Shown piece by piece: positions 11,257 to 22,616 of a stretch of 64,000 nt of DNA. Source of the DNA: Linyphia triangularis (Eukaryota > Arthropoda > Arachnida > Araneae > Linyphiidae); contig OZ021723.1 in assembly GCA_963978545.1 (NCBI GenBank), forward strand, positions 5,710,273 to 5,774,272. Reading direction: 5' to 3'. A model generated the notes under the pieces. The model was given only the letters and a program-made list of their open reading frames with translations. It was not told the DNA's origin and made no database searches. Positions within the stretch are counted from its first letter, which is position 1. Every line of letters starts with the position of its first letter. A program made the translations under genes and the position numbers.

Positions 11257-12252
11257 TCTATATATTTAATAGGCAATACGTTTTTTGGGGTAAGTCCGTC
11301 CGCCTAAACTGCTCAACCAATTTCAATGATCAAGGTGTCATTTTAAAGGAAATAAGCTGTAGATTTGCCAAAACGTGCCAAAATAATTTATTAACACTTT
11401 ATTAATTAGTTAAATTTCAATATTTTTCATCATTAAGCTACTACAAAGCCTCAATGATTTTGAATATATGATTGGCAACATCCTTATGTATGTAAACAAC
11501 AAACCGGCTGCTCGGGGGTTCAACCAACCAACCAACCGTTGCTAATTTTAAAGCTATCCTTACGTATGTAAACAACAAACGCGTTGCTAATTTTAAAGGT
11601 CTTTTTAAACTCTTCGTTTTAAAGTTGATTTTTTCTGTTTTTCTGAAGCGTTTTTGAATTTGAGTAATTATTATTTTGAAGTATTTCTATCCAGAAAATG
11701 CCTCACGTTGGATGTCGTTCTTCCTTACGTATGTAAACAACAAACCCGTTGCTAATTTTAAAGCTATCCTTACGTATGTAAACAACAAACCCGTTGCTAA
11801 TTTTAAAGCTCTTTTTAAACTCTTCGTTTCAAAGTTGATTTTTTTCTGTTTTTCTGAAGCATTTTTGTATTAGAGTAATTATTATTTTGAAGTATTTCTA
11901 TCCAGAAAATGCTTCGCGTTAGACTTCGTTATCTAACGGGGCGACTTATCAGAATAAATAAAAAATATTAGGACTTCAATGTAAGGGCATAGCTAATGAA
12001 GTTTTAACTCAGAACGTTGGCGGATAGTATATTTAACTTTCTATTATGAAACTTGCAATTTGGGTGTTTTCTCTATTAGGCCTTACATTAAATTTATAAA
12101 AATTGGGTTACAATATTTATGGCTGGCAAACCTATTCGAGGGCAGCAAGATGTTTTAACCACAAATTCGAGCGGCAAAGCCGCTCAATCCGAGCGCAGGG
12201 AGGCGTTTGGTGGTTGGCGAGCGTTAGCGAGTAGGAGGGGGAAGCCCCCTAG
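11257..12252 (+). mobile_element. Non-autonomous Helitron
   Basis: Begins TCTATATATTTAATAGGC after an A and ends CTAG before a T, with a GGGGG/CCCCC hairpin just before CTAG. These are the hallmarks of Helitron insertion between A and T. There is no Rep/helicase frame. The interior holds a duplicated block of about 210 bp and four copies of a unit containing TATGTAAACAACAAAC (about 11490, 11567, 11730, 11781). A close shorter relative is at 29634-30406. Confidence 0.85.
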
Positions 12253-12401
12253 TTGTCATTAATCACTAATCTATCTGCAAAGTTTCTACTCGATTGGATG
12301 GCGGCAATTGGGTTAGCCCTCCGAAGATTTCCCTCAACCCAACACACAGATTATAAAGGATAAAAAAAATAAAAAAAAAAATGACAAAGTCCAGCATTTG
12401 G

Positions 12402-12574
12402 GGCCGATCAAATGGTATAGTGGTTAGCGTGCTATCTTCGAGACCGCGAGGTTGCGGGTCCCGTGTAAGGCATGGGTGTTTGTAAATATATGGTGGCTTG
12501 TCTAAGGACGAATGTTTCGGTCCATTATAGCCGTCGTGTTGCTGACGGCGCCAGATAATCTGAAAACAACCAAC
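12402..12574 (+). mobile_element. tRNA-derived SINE (family 1)
   Basis: Complete head-to-tail copy with a damaged B box (GCGGGTCCCGTG, lacking TTCGAG). Flanked by the duplication CCAGCATTTG at 12391 and 12574. Confidence 0.92.
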
Positions 12575-12839
12575 CAGCATTTGTGTACAGTGAACTTGTG
12601 AATAGTTCCACAGTACTTACTTTAACACACAACACTCATAATTCTCAACTATCATACAGTTAATCCAAAAAGTGCTCCATTTGAAATACTTCCACATTTT
12701 CTTCCAACATATCAAATTCTAAAGGTATGATATACCTTAGGAATTATCAAAACAAAGTGTTAATAATTGTGGAAGTGCAACAGTAAATTTGGGTTGCGAA
12801 GTATAACTCTATCGATGGAAAATCGAATACCAAACTTGT

Positions 12840-13300
12840 GAAAGTACATTTTGATAATTCTTACATTATTCTTTTTTTTGTAAGCGAAACCACATAAAAA
12901 AACTGTTTGATGGGCGATGCTCGAGGAAAGAGAACACTGCGTTAAAGACATTCGTTTTTCAATATTTTATGCTTTTTGTAGCATTTTTACGGGAACTGAA
13001 TGTGGGGATGCAGAGAACATCTTAAGAGGCATCACCACAACGATTTTGATGGAAATCGTTAGAGCCGTTTTTAAGCCATAACTGAAAAACATGATAATTT
13101 TTCATGTTCTTCAATAGCAGCTACCTTATGCGCATGCGCAATTTTAACCAAAACCTTAATGGTACGTCCCATGCCCACCACTAACCTTTACACTAAATCG
13201 TAGGTTAATTCGGTCCAGTGTTATGATGACCATTTACACACACAGGCACAAGCACTAAGATAGGCATTTTTTAGGCCAGTTTTTTGATGTTCCAAATAAT
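12840..13300. mobile_element. Family G fold-back fragment
   Basis: Diverged left-arm segment recognisable by GAGAACACTGCGTTAAAG, ATTCGTTTTTCA, TATGCGCATGCGCAAT and ACCTTAATGG, in the same order as in 4014-5413. The outer terminus is not recognisable. The NRF-1-type core GCGCATGCGC is preserved at 13130-13141. Confidence 0.65.
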
Positions 13301-13385
13301 TAATTAAAAAAAAAAAAAAAAAGCTACTTTTTTTGTTTTTTTGACCGTAAACAATATTTTCATTACCCTATATTAAATAACGGGT

Positions 13386-13701
13386 GTTGTTGTTTCTAAT
13401 CTCCCTTTTGTCTGACGAAGTCAGACAATATCAGTGAAGCCATTGACATTAATGAAGTCTGACACTAGTTGTGGACAGTTATAAATGTCCTCCCAGTCCA
13501 ATCCAAGGCAGTCCAAAATGTGCTGAGGTGATGCCTGTTCTTTTTGGCATTTAGGGCAAAGAGGAAAATTTTTGCTTCCCCCGGAATATGTGAGGCCTTT
13601 AAGGTGACCACTAGCAAGTCGGGACAGACGGGTATTGGTGTGCCTATCACAAGGAAGAGATAGGGAGTGTCCTGGCTTTTTGGCTTTATACCATTCGTGA
13701 G
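13386..13701 (-). mobile_element. 5'-truncated LINE insertion
   Basis: A 316 bp insertion bounded by a target duplication (about AAATAACGGGT at 13375-13385 and 13704-13714). On the minus strand it holds the last codons of a non-LTR retrotransposon ORF, then a short 3' UTR with the perfect hairpin GTCTGAC-TTC-GTCAGAC, and a GAAACAACAAC tail. Truncation at the 5' end and the duplication fit target-primed reverse transcription. Confidence 0.85.
13421..13699 (-). pseudogene. C-terminal end of a non-LTR retrotransposon polyprotein
   Basis: The minus-strand frame is open from the 5' truncation point (HEWYKAKKPGHS) to a TGA whose complement is at 13421-13423, about 92 codons. It contains a CCHC motif with the pattern C-x2-C-x8-H-x3-C (CPKCQKEQASPQHILDC) and ends NVNGFTDIV. 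Such a C-terminal knuckle is typical of jockey/I/R1-type non-LTR elements after the reverse transcriptase and RNase H domains, which are absent. The frame has no internal stop, so the insertion is fairly young, but the fragment cannot be functional. A minus-strand open frame starting with an ATG (13465-13650) is a shadow in another frame. Close affinity to spider elements is my recollection and has not been searched. Confidence 0.85.
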
Positions 13702-13714
13702 ATAAATAACGGGT

Positions 13715-14384
13715 AATTGATAGTAATAATGAACAGTTAAGTGTTTATCACTGTGTAAATTATCAAGACAAATGCTCTCTTAATCTTTCGATCGAAATAT
13801 TTACAAAAGACTTTCACTTTTGAGTATCTTTTAGATGAATCCGGGTTCATGAGTAAAAGTTGTAAAAGTTGATATTTTTTTATTACGCAAATACACGACT
13901 CTAATCAGTGGGATAGTGCAGCAATAAAAAACATTTCGCGATATGACACATATCGTTTTGTCCTTCAAAACTGCCTATGAAACATCGAAAAAAAATAATT
14001 TTCCCTCCAAACGTTACAGTTTGAGGGGGATTCTCCGGTCGAAATTATTTTAATATAGAAAATATAAAAATATATTATTCCGTAGATAAGAACTATACAA
14101 GAAACATTTTGCCGTATACAACATACCGTCTCCAGAAACACCTTTGACTCACCAAGGCAAATTTCTCTCCAGTAAAAGTTACAATTTGAAGGAACTGGCC
14201 GGTTAAAATTATTTTAATATATATTAAAATAAATTGGTCGTCTAAATCTGCTCATGAGATTGAAATAAATTTGTCTCGATTTAAAGTAATCGATAGTCAA
14301 CAACAAAATCAACTTGCATTGAAATGACTCATAACAAAATGTGTACAATTTTGACAAATAATCGATTATTTGTTCTTAAAATTT
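13715..14384. other. No recognised gene
   Basis: AT-rich sequence with two weakly similar segments (CCTCCAAACGTTACAGTTTGAGG near 14005 and CTCCAGTAAAAGTTACAATTTGAAGG near 14167), each followed by AAATTATTTTAATATA. It may be a decayed repeat pair. Confidence 0.4.
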
Positions 14385-14870
14385 TAGGGACATTTACTTT
14401 TTAGCTTCAATTACTCATTTGTTTGCAAAGAGTAATGAAACAATTGTTCTCTGTAATTTTTTTTTTTAAACTTCTTTTCCTCTTGGTTGGTTGTTTTCAG
14501 ATTATCTGGCGCCGTCAGCAACACGAGGGCTATAATGCGCCGAAACATTCGTCATTAGACAAGCCAACATACATTTACAAACACCCATGCCTAACACGGG
14601 ACTCGAACCCGCAACCTCGCGGTCTAGAAGCTAGCACGCTAACCACTATACCGTTTGGTCGGCTCTTTACCTCTTGGAGCATCCTGACTTCAAAAGAGTG
14701 GTATAAAAAATGTATGTGAGTACGTAGTCAACATAACTCTCTATAAAGAATTTACCTACGATGTTAAAATTTGGTGTACAGGTCAGTAGTGGCCAAGGGA
14801 CCTACCATCAAGGTTTTTCTTAAAAACTACGCATGCGCATAAGATCGCTGCTATTAAAAATAATATAACC
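14385..14870. mobile_element. Family G fragment split by a SINE
   Basis: The family G centre (TTCAATTACTCATTTG...) and right arm (GACCTACCATCAAGG, ACGCATGCGCATAAGATCG) are separated by the SINE at 14487-14663. The SINE inserted in CTTTTCCTCTTGG, which it duplicated. Confidence 0.7.
14487..14663 (-). mobile_element. tRNA-derived SINE (family 1)
   Basis: Complete minus-strand copy; it reads GGTTGGTTGTTTTCAG at the left and ends GTTTGGTCGGC at the right. The target duplication is CTTT(T/A)CCTCTTGG on both sides. Confidence 0.94.
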
Positions 14871-15236
14871 CACAAAAAACAAAGTTTTTATTGTAAATCC
14901 TTTATATGCATTACTAACTTTTTATTTGTTAACACAGCGCCGATTCTGTAAACAGAGTGTGCTTGGTATTTGCATCTAATTTTATGTATCAAAAACATTT
15001 CCATCGGCAAAATGGGCGGCAAACTACGTTTTAAAATTTATTTATTAAAAATGAACGTGAATTTATTACTCACATCATAATATCTTTTACTTATTCTGAT
15101 TAAAGTAATTTTAGTATTTATTAACGAGTTGACTGCCAAAGTATATAAAAAAAAATTTGTCCGTGTGCCACATTTTTTAAATGAATTTTACTTAAATTTT
15201 TCTTATCAAAATTTGTGTCAATTTTGGATTTTTTTT
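14871..15236. other. No recognised gene
   Basis: AT-rich. A short stretch around 14881-14950 (AAAGTTTTTATTGTAAATCC) recurs around 49722, which suggests a decayed repeat. Confidence 0.4.
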
Positions 15237-15250
15237 CCCTATGTTTTTTG

Positions 15251-15540
15251 GGCCGAACAAACGGTATAGTGGTTAACGTGCTAGCTTCTAGACCGCGAGG
15301 TTGCGGGTTCCGAGTCCCGTGTTAGGCATGGGTGTTTGTAAATGTATGTTGGCTTGTCTAATGACGAATGTTTCGGCGCATTATAGCCCTCGTGTTGCTG
15401 ACTGCTCCAGATAATCTGAAACAACCAACCAACCAACCAACCAACCAACCAACCAACCAACCAACCAACCAACCAACCAACCAACCAACCAACCAACCAA
15501 CCAACCAACCAACCAACCAACCAACCAACCAACCAACCAA
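15251..15540 (+). mobile_element. tRNA-derived SINE (family 1) with long tetranucleotide tail
   Basis: A complete SINE followed by about 29 uninterrupted AACC units (about 15421-15540), by far the longest tail in the window. The target duplication is CTATG(T/G)TTTTTG(G/A)G at about 15239-15250 and 15543-15556. Open frames of repeated GWLV or PTNQ on the two strands are translations of the tail. Confidence 0.95.
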
Positions 15541-15818
15541 ATCTATGGTTTTTGAGCGTGAGTTGTATGCAATTCACGGAGCATCAAGCAACAAAAATAA
15601 AACTGAACTTGGCCTGCAGCCAAATCCAGGCCAAGTTCAGTTTCTTGTCTCTGATGCCAAACAAAATGTGACTACATTAGAATAATATGGTATTTGTGAA
15701 CTATAGACAACTCCACAGAACAAATTCGAAGGAGTGTGAAAGGAGTTATATTTAACTCACGAAACCTTTTGGACAAAAAAGGTGCGATTTGAATGCAACT
15801 AGTACTGCAGTCAACGTG

Positions 15819-16552
15819 TTAAGGCGTCTTCTCACTTTAGGCACCTCGAAAATAGGCTATTTTCGCGATTTTTTTTCGAGGATTTTTGCAAACAATTATG
15901 GGATAAAATGGATCCTATATAATAAACACATCTTTCAAGTACAAGAAATTTTTATTTTTTTATTTTTTTGAACACTTATTATAATAAAACAGTAGCATCG
16001 AAAAACCCGTGTAGAAATGTAATGTTCGTGGCTTGTTGATGAAATTTCGGAAACTATCCGGCCGATTGTCATGAAATTTGAATGACATATTCTTCATAGT
16101 TATGGCTATAGCGCATATCATCAGATTTTTGATATTCGTGAAAATAACAAAATGGCGCACGTTTTTCGAAAAAGTAAAAAAAAAAAAAAAAAACGCGTTT
16201 TTTTTGCAGTTTTTTATAAAAAAAAAAAAATACTTCAAATCAAAATTTCAAAAATCTGATGATATGCGCTATAGCCATAACTATGAAGAATATGTCATTC
16301 AAATTTCATGACAATCGGCCGGATAGTTTCCGAAATTTCATCAACATTACATTTCTACACGGGTTTTTCGATGCTACTGTTTTATTACAATAATTGTTCA
16401 AAAAAATAAAAAATAAAAAAATTTTCTTGTACTTGAAAGATGTGTTTATTATATAGGATCCATTTTATCCCATAATTGTTTGCTAAAATCCTCGAAAAAA
16501 AATCGCGAAAATAGCCTATTTTCGAGGTGCCTAAAGTGAGAAGACGCCTTAA
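15819..16552. mobile_element. TTAA fold-back MITE (family C), complete copy
   Basis: Begins TTAAGGCGTCTTCTCACTTT and ends with its complement AAAGTGAGAAGACGCCTTAA. The arms are about 330 bp, nearly identical and oppositely oriented. The loop contains A-rich tracts. Open frames on both strands are arm translations. Confidence 0.93.
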
Positions 16553-16559
16553 AGGCTGT

Positions 16560-16745
16560 TTTACGTAAATGTGGATGACGGCAAGTTGGTTTATTAGCAT
16601 TTCGTAAAACTAAGCTTTTAGTGACAGTAACATACCCAAAATTTGATAGAATGCATTGTCATCGACATCGAGCCTATTTGCCAAATTTCAGCCCGATTGG
16701 ATGACGGAAAGGGGTTATTTAGGCCATACAAAATTGAAGTTAATA
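16560..16745 (+). repeat. Repeat family J fragment
   Basis: Contains ATTGTCATCGACATCGAGCC and CCGATTGGATGACGG. Diverged copies lie at 42995-43155 (opposite strand), 49885-49990 and 12258-12330. The ends are not defined and the type is unknown. Confidence 0.5.
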
Positions 16746-17362
16746 TAAAGGATTTAAAAACATGTTTTTTAGTAATTGCTAAAAAAAACGGCTCTAACGG
16801 ATTTTCATCAAAATTACATCGCTCATCATTGGCTATTTTTCTCCTCTCCTCTGTTTCACATACAAGAAAGGGTAAAGTAGGAATTATCGAAAAGTATATC
16901 GCCCAAATCGTCAATTTGGCGATGTTTTTTCCCCATATAAGAATTTTCAACGAAAATATTGCCAAACTGGAAATTTTTATTTTCAATTACCCATATGTAT
17001 ACATAGGGAAATAAAACTATAGCATTCGATTTTTTTGCATTTCTACACGTTTTGGAACATCCAGATTTCAATAAAATTGTTTAGAAAAAATGTCTGTCTG
17101 TGTGTTTGTGGTCAGCATAACTCCCGAACAAATTGTCCTACGATGTTCAAATTTTGGTGTGCGGGTTGGTGGTGGTTAAAGGACCTACCATTAAGGTTTT
17201 TGTCAAAACCGCCCATGCGCATGAGGTAGCTGCCGTTGAAAAAAATCCTGTTTTTCAATGATTGCTAAAAAACGGCTCTAACGATTTTGAAAAAAATTGC
17301 TGTGGAAATGTATCTTAAGGTGCTCTAAACAGCCCCGTCTCCGAAATTCCCGTAAAAAGGCT

Positions 17363-17634
17363 TTAACCCTCTGAGCGTTCACGGAATGGGCGAAATTATA
17401 CAGTTGTTTTCCCTGCAATAATTTTTAAATTATATTTCTGATTCAAATACATAATTTTTTAAAATTATTTTTTATTTAATTTGTTTTAAGTATGTTTTAA
17501 ACTATCATCCTAATAAAAAGATTTAAAAATATTTTATTTTACATTTTATTTATAAATTTAAAAAGGTTGTGTATTGCTGAAAAAACTGGGGATCAAAGGA
17601 CGTATATATACGCCCATGACCCTCAGAACGCTAA
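17363..17634. mobile_element. TTAA-flanked MITE (family B), nested
   Basis: Starts TTAACCCTCTGAGCG and ends CCCTCAGAACGCTAA, inside a family G arm. The unoccupied site survives in the family G copy at 61980 (GCTTTAATGGCGTAAAAAG), which shows that TTAA was the target. The interior contains ACGTATATATACG. A relative lies at 57708-57981. Confidence 0.9.
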
Positions 17635-17782
17635 AGAAGTAAAAAGTTGAAAAACGATGCCTTTAACACAGAGTTCTATATCTTCGAGCATACCTCATAA
17701 GGGATAAATTTTTTTTCTCCTCAGTTTCACTTATAAGAAAGGATAATATAATATGTATTGAAAAGTATATCGCCAAATCATC

Positions 17783-18027
17783 TATACTGAACTCCAACTT
17801 AACTTGACATCACTAGACGGTAGATCATCACAGTGCTCATAGGCATTCAATCCATTTTGGCAGCGTGAAAGCATAATGTTCGCCAAACCACAACCCTGTA
17901 GAGAACAAATGAGCTGTAAGGTTTGGCGAGAATTATGTCTTCACTCCGCTGAAATGGATTAAATGCCTATGAGCACGGTGAAGATCTATCGTCTAGTGAT
18001 GTCAAGTTAAGTTGGAGTTTAGTGTAG
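17783..18027. mobile_element. Fold-back MITE (family H), copy 2, nested
   Basis: Same sequence order as 75-324, with arms ending CTATACTGAACTCCAACTT and AAGTTGGAGTTTAGTGTAG. It interrupts the family G right arm after TATATCGCCAAATCA. Confidence 0.85.
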
Positions 18028-18298
18028 TTAGCAATTTTTTTAATTTTTTTAAAGACCCATACAAGAATTATAGTGAAAAAATATTGCCAAGCTGGTCACT
18101 TTTTCTAAATAAATGATGACAATATAAAACGGTAAATGACACAAATTGACATCAGTGTTATAGTGTAACTGAAAGTTCTGCGATGTTCCACACCCCCTAG
18201 TTTCTAAATGGATGATGATAATATAAAAAGGGTAAATAACCCCTTTCACGTCAGTAGAATAGTGTAATTGAAAGCTGTGCGATGTTCCACAACCGCTA

Positions 18299-18911
18299 GT
18301 TTTGTAGCAACTCGAAGACAATTTAAGCTCTTTTTTTTTTTTTTTGATAAATACCTCCAAGATAATTGTTAACTGGTCATTAATGCCGACACTTTTTCTA
18401 GAAGTAAGGAATGCTCTCGAGAAAAGTGTAGCTCATGGCTGCAATCCAGATCACAAAAGAAGTTGCTCGCATTTGTCCACAGGAAAAAAAAAAAACTTTC
18501 GATTTTTTTTTTTGTGCTGCAGGTTTGCCAAACCTTCTGGGTGTCATTGCCCGTTTAAAGTATTTGCCCGTGCATTTCCGAAAAAAAAAAAAAAAAAAAA
18601 AGATAATGGGTAAAAAGGATAATGGGATGTTTACTAGTAGTAAAAGGGGACAATAGTAAGAAAATTTTAGAGATTCTTTGATGAACGCAAGAAATACTTG
18701 TCGGTCTACAAATTGCTACCAAAAATTATATAAGTACTTTTGACCTTTCCGTGAAAATAGATAGATGGTTTTTAAGAATAAACTTAATCAATTCAAATCT
18801 ATCTATCTATCTATCTATCTATATATATATATCGCAAAAATGATAAAAAAATTATATAATAAGCAATTTATTTACATTTCTCCACTGAAATTATCTGTAT
18901 GCTTAGCAGAC
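18299..18911. other. No recognised gene; A-rich tracts and short microsatellite
   Basis: Long A-runs occur at 18484-18494 and 18581-18600, and a short (ATCT)n/(AT)n tract at about 18798-18831. The plus-strand frame around 18435-18600 (CAAGLPNLLGVIA) faintly recalls a HARBI1-type transposase segment but is too short to call. Confidence 0.4.
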
Positions 18912-19641
18912 TTAAGGGGGTCGGGTACCGAAAATAAAAAAAACTTTATTTCTGTACATTTTTATGTAAAAAATTTATTTTATGTATGTGATACTATTTA
19001 TATATCTTTGAGAAAATGTTTTTTTAAATATTGTGTTTAGTTATTTAAAAAAAAAAATTAAAAACCAAGAAAAATCCGTAATAATTGATGTTTGTTTATT
19101 TTGATATAAGTCAAGAAAAAAATTTTTTTTTTTCAAAGTGAAAGCTTTCTGTAATACATAATTATATAAAGAAAATTTTGTCTTCACAGAATTTTGATAG
19201 GTGAATTAAAAAAAAATTTAAAAAATTCTCAAAGTTAAAATATTGAAATTTTTGCTTTTTTTTATGTTATCTTTTACGCTAAATGTTATATTTTAAAACA
19301 GAATTAAAAAAATAAAATTCTGCGAAGACAAAATATTTAAAATTATATAAATTAAATGCTCCAAAAATTTGAATAGCCAATTGTTAATGGTTCTGGAGAT
19401 ATATTGATTTGAATATGCAACATCTGTGAAAAACACTAGTGCTCAAAAAACGCACTTTAAGCAGACGCTTCAAGGTGTTACGCCCATTAGTGATGTTTAA
19501 ATCACAGATAATTTTGTGGCGTTCTAATCACCGGAGGAATAAGATAAAAACATCATTCTCTTCAGGAATGTATGGACTCTTTTTTAAAATCAGAAAAAAA
19601 ATTGTGATTTTTGAAGAAATTTCGGTACTGGACCCCCTTAA
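18912..19641 (+). mobile_element. TTAA-flanked MITE (family D), copy 1
   Basis: A 730 bp element beginning TTAAGGGGGTCGGGTACCGA and ending TCGGTACTGGACCCCCTTAA, with the TTAA target at both borders. Inverted-orientation relatives are at 33172-33898 and about 62800-63525. A shared open frame near the right end (MLKKRTLSRRFKVLRPLV) is preserved in two copies. High nucleotide identity explains that, so I do not call a gene. Confidence 0.92.
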
Positions 19642-20350
19642 AAGATTGAAATTTGGATTTCGAAGAGCATTTCGCTTTAGGCGCGTAGCTACTGGGGGTG
19701 GCTAAACGTATTTTAGAAGGTGAAATTCATCATGCGACCTTATATTTGGTCAGAACATGAATAGAACATGCATCCCAGAAAATTCTATTCTAAAGCACAG
19801 ATGACAAAAAAGCAGAAACTAAATTCAGATCATATGTCAGGAATCCTCAAAAAAGAGTGTGGAAATATTTTGGAAGGTAATGTATGTGGGGGTTAGTGGT
19901 TCGGTTTTTTAAATGTCTAGGAGATATATTTAGGGAAGCAAAAATGAAATAAAAGAGAAATAAACTTCCAAATCAGAAACGGAAAGTACAGTTAAATTTA
20001 TTAGACGAAACATCACAATCACTTTTAAACAAAACAAAGGGGGGAAAAGTATTAAGTACTACTAGCCAAATGGCAGCACAAGTCGACGAAAACTAAGTGT
20101 TTAATTAGTACATTACCCAATTAGCGAAGTGAGTTGAGTGCACCCAAAATTGGCGGACAGAGTTCAGCGTGTTTGTTCCCGAATGGGATACGGTGTGCTT
20201 CTGCTTAAAAAAATAAAATCGCGGAGTACGAATACTTATTCGTAATAACAAAAAAAAAAAAAAAAAGAAAGAAACATCGTCTTGCAGTGCCATCTGTCTT
20301 TACAAGAGGAAATTGAAATGTACGGTAAACAATTGATATGGGATAATAAA
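19642..20350. other. No recognised gene
   Basis: No element boundaries or domain-bearing frames seen. Confidence 0.45.
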
Positions 20351-20357
20351 AATCCTA

Positions 20358-20448
20358 CATGTATGATTTGCTAAATGTAAAAAGGGACCATGTCTCATTG
20401 AAAATCGTATGAACCATGACCCTTTTTACATTTAGTGATTCATATTAT
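20358..20448. mobile_element. Small palindromic MITE
   Basis: TTTGCTAAATGTAAAAAGGG and its near complement CCCTTTTTACATTTAGTGATT flank a loop of about 40 bp. A diverged half-copy occurs at about 42850-42880 (CACTAAATGTAAAAAGAGAAC). Confidence 0.6.
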
Positions 20449-20526
20449 GAACGAAATGGAATACTGAAAGTAAGCGTGTTCTCTAAATGTGCTTTCAAGT
20501 TAATGAATGTCTTCGGTGCGCGGGAG

Positions 20527-20992
20527 GGGCTAACTTCGGTGACAAGAGAACTTTTTTAAAGAAAAAGAATACTTCTCTCCTGGACCAGAAATGCCACAGA
20601 ACTCATGACCTTATAAACCTTCAATTAAAGTAATTATTAAGTTGTTTAGAAATAAATCGATATTTAGTTAATGGAGCGGATTAGGTTTTCTGCAACAAGA
20701 TCCTACAATAATCAATAATCCTCACCCCCATACTACTTTCTCCAATCCTAGTAAATCGTGGGCTAACTTCGGTGACAAGAGAACTTTTTTAAAGAAAAAG
20801 AATACTTCTCTCCTGGACCAGAAATGCCACAGAACTCATGACCTTATAAACCTTCAATTAAAGTAATTATTAAGTTGTTTAGAAATAAATCGATATTTAG
20901 TTAATGGAGCGGATTAGGTTTTCTGTAACAAGATCCTACAATAATCAATAATCCTCTCCACCATACTACTTTCTCCAATCCTAGTAAATCGT
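20527..20992. repeat. 233 bp direct tandem duplication
   Basis: The block starting GGGCTAACTTCGGTGACAAG at 20527 repeats at 20760 with very few differences (CTGCAACAAG/CTGTAACAAG; CACCCCCATAC/CTCCACCATAC). This is a recent simple duplication with no coding function seen. Confidence 0.95.
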
Positions 20993-21515
20993 CCACTGAA
21001 TGAATTAAATATCCGATGCTCAATTACTTAAAAACTAATGCATCTCCTAATCTAAAATACACTCTACCCTTATCGACTACGAAAACTATTTCTTATTCAT
21101 CCACAACAATTAACTACTAATTATTCCAGCAAGGAATTCCTTCACAAATCAAATTATACCCGATTATTATTCAACCCAAATTGCAAAGGCAGACGGATAA
21201 TGCATAGGATATTCAAGAATCCCAAATGGACACTCAGTGCTTCATTACTGAAGACACCCAATAATGCTCTTCACAGAATAATTACTGGAGCACACACACA
21301 CCAGCAGAGACTCTCTCTCTTTCTCCATGGTAAATCCTCTATTATTCTGCAGATACCTTCCCAAAAAGAATTGCCCGGTTATCTCTTTAGATAAAGACAT
21401 CTCATTACCAGCAGTGAATGCAAAGGATTCGTTTTCGATAACAAGGCATCGTTAAGGTTGGGCGTTGACATTTTATCCAACCAACCCCTTTTAGGACTAT
21501 TAAAACTTCTACTAG
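20993..21515. other. No recognised gene
   Basis: No repeat or coding signal I can support. A short open frame at 21200-21394 lacks any recognised motif. Confidence 0.4.
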
Positions 21516-21632
21516 AAATGTCCTATCTTGCCATTGTTTGTTGTTGAGATGCCAGCACGGAAATTGAGGCTTCCAGATCCATTTTGAAAGAGTTTTGGGT
21601 AGAGCTTTTTGAACGTAGACGTCGATGGTGAC
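21516..21632 (-). CDS. Possible terminal coding exon, unrecognised
   Basis: On the minus strand a strong acceptor-like stretch (TTATTTTATTTCACAG) precedes a GC-richer segment. One frame reads SPSTSTFKKLYPKLFQNG through to ...GKIGHF and a TAG. Two other frames of the same segment are also open for some length, so the reading frame is not settled. No domain is recognised. This could be a real 3' exon or chance in a slightly GC-richer pocket. Confidence 0.18.
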
Positions 21633-21981
21633 TGTGAAATAAAATAATGTAACAGGACGTCACGCAAAAGTTGCATCATTTTCTTTTCTTTTGACTTTAG
21701 TTGGCTTCGCAAGATTGATTTTTTTTTTAAAAAAGATTTTCCCAAGAGTTGTTTTTTGAAGTCTCATTAGAGGTTTGTTTGTGTGGAAGTGTCAGATTGT
21801 ATTGTTTGACCGTGTGTCGTTTGATGAGGAATTTCTTCTGATGTGAGCATTGGAATAGAAAACAATACTGAATGGAAACATGTTTTAAAAGTGTATCCGT
21901 AATTCGTAGGATTGGTATTAACAAGTGGAGAAGTTTTCAAAGTAAAGGAGTGTTAATATTGTTTTAATATTTTAGTTAATA

Positions 21982-22438
21982 CAATAGAACTTCAATTAAC
22001 CGACTTAATTCGGACCGAAGATAGGTCGGATAAGCGAAAATGCCGGATAATAGAGAGTTGTAAAAAAAATAAATTATTTTCATTTATTGAATGCAGGGCT
22101 TTTAATGTTTTTTTTTATGACATAATTGTTGGAAATGAGTTTTTGTTGTCGTAATCTTGATAATCGTTGTTTCGCGGTTCTATCCCGAAGTCTTTTTAAA
22201 AGCAATAGTTCAGTTTGATCTGCATATGATTATTGCTCTCTAACCATGTCAGTCCTTTTGAAAAACGGTCAAAAGCCTCACCGTTACTTATGCAAATTTA
22301 GTGTAAAGGAAAATATTCCGGTTTTAAAAAGGGAAAATGATTTATTACTCATTTGGGAGATTTTTGATGTCGACTAAAGGATGGTCGGTTAACAGAGAGT
22401 TCCGGATGAAAGAGGGACGGTTAATCGAGGTTCTACTG
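21982..22438. mobile_element. Tigger/pogo-like non-autonomous element
   Basis: The left end CAATAGAACTTCAATTAACCG and the right-end complement CAGTAGAACCTCGATTAACCG are inverted repeats of the Tigger/pogo type. TA borders both sides (21980-21981 and 22439-22440). The roughly 400 bp interior has no intact transposase. Confidence 0.85.
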
Positions 22439-22616
22439 TATTGTGTGAAACTTATCGTATGATTACACTTGATAACAACTTGAATAATTTATGTTAGCTT
22501 AGTAAAATTGGTTTTGAATACGAAATTAAAAATGATTTTTCATGAAAGAAATTGCAGAGATAAATTGTTTTCTCAGTGTTGGGAAAGTTTTTTTTTTTTA
22601 AAGTAAACTTAGAACT

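Larger units (their letters stand above)
16745..18298. mobile_element. Rearranged family G element carrying two nested MITEs
   Basis: A truncated right-arm segment (16745-16970) is followed by the centre (ATTACCCATATGTATACATAGGG) and a second right arm. The second right arm is interrupted by a TTAA MITE (17363-17634) and a fold-back MITE (17783-18027). The terminal about 100 bp is present twice in tandem, ending TTCCACACCCCCTAG at 18195 and TTCCACAACCGCTAG at 18298. Confidence 0.75.

Noticed and set aside
15281..15577. Long GWLV-repeat and PTNQ-repeat proteins
   Set aside because: They are translations of the AACC tail and SINE body.
18435..18600. HARBI1-like transposase fragment (CAAGLPNLLGVIA)
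   Set aside because: Only about 15 residues are suggestive, they are embedded in homopolymer-derived residues, and no other domain part was found nearby.
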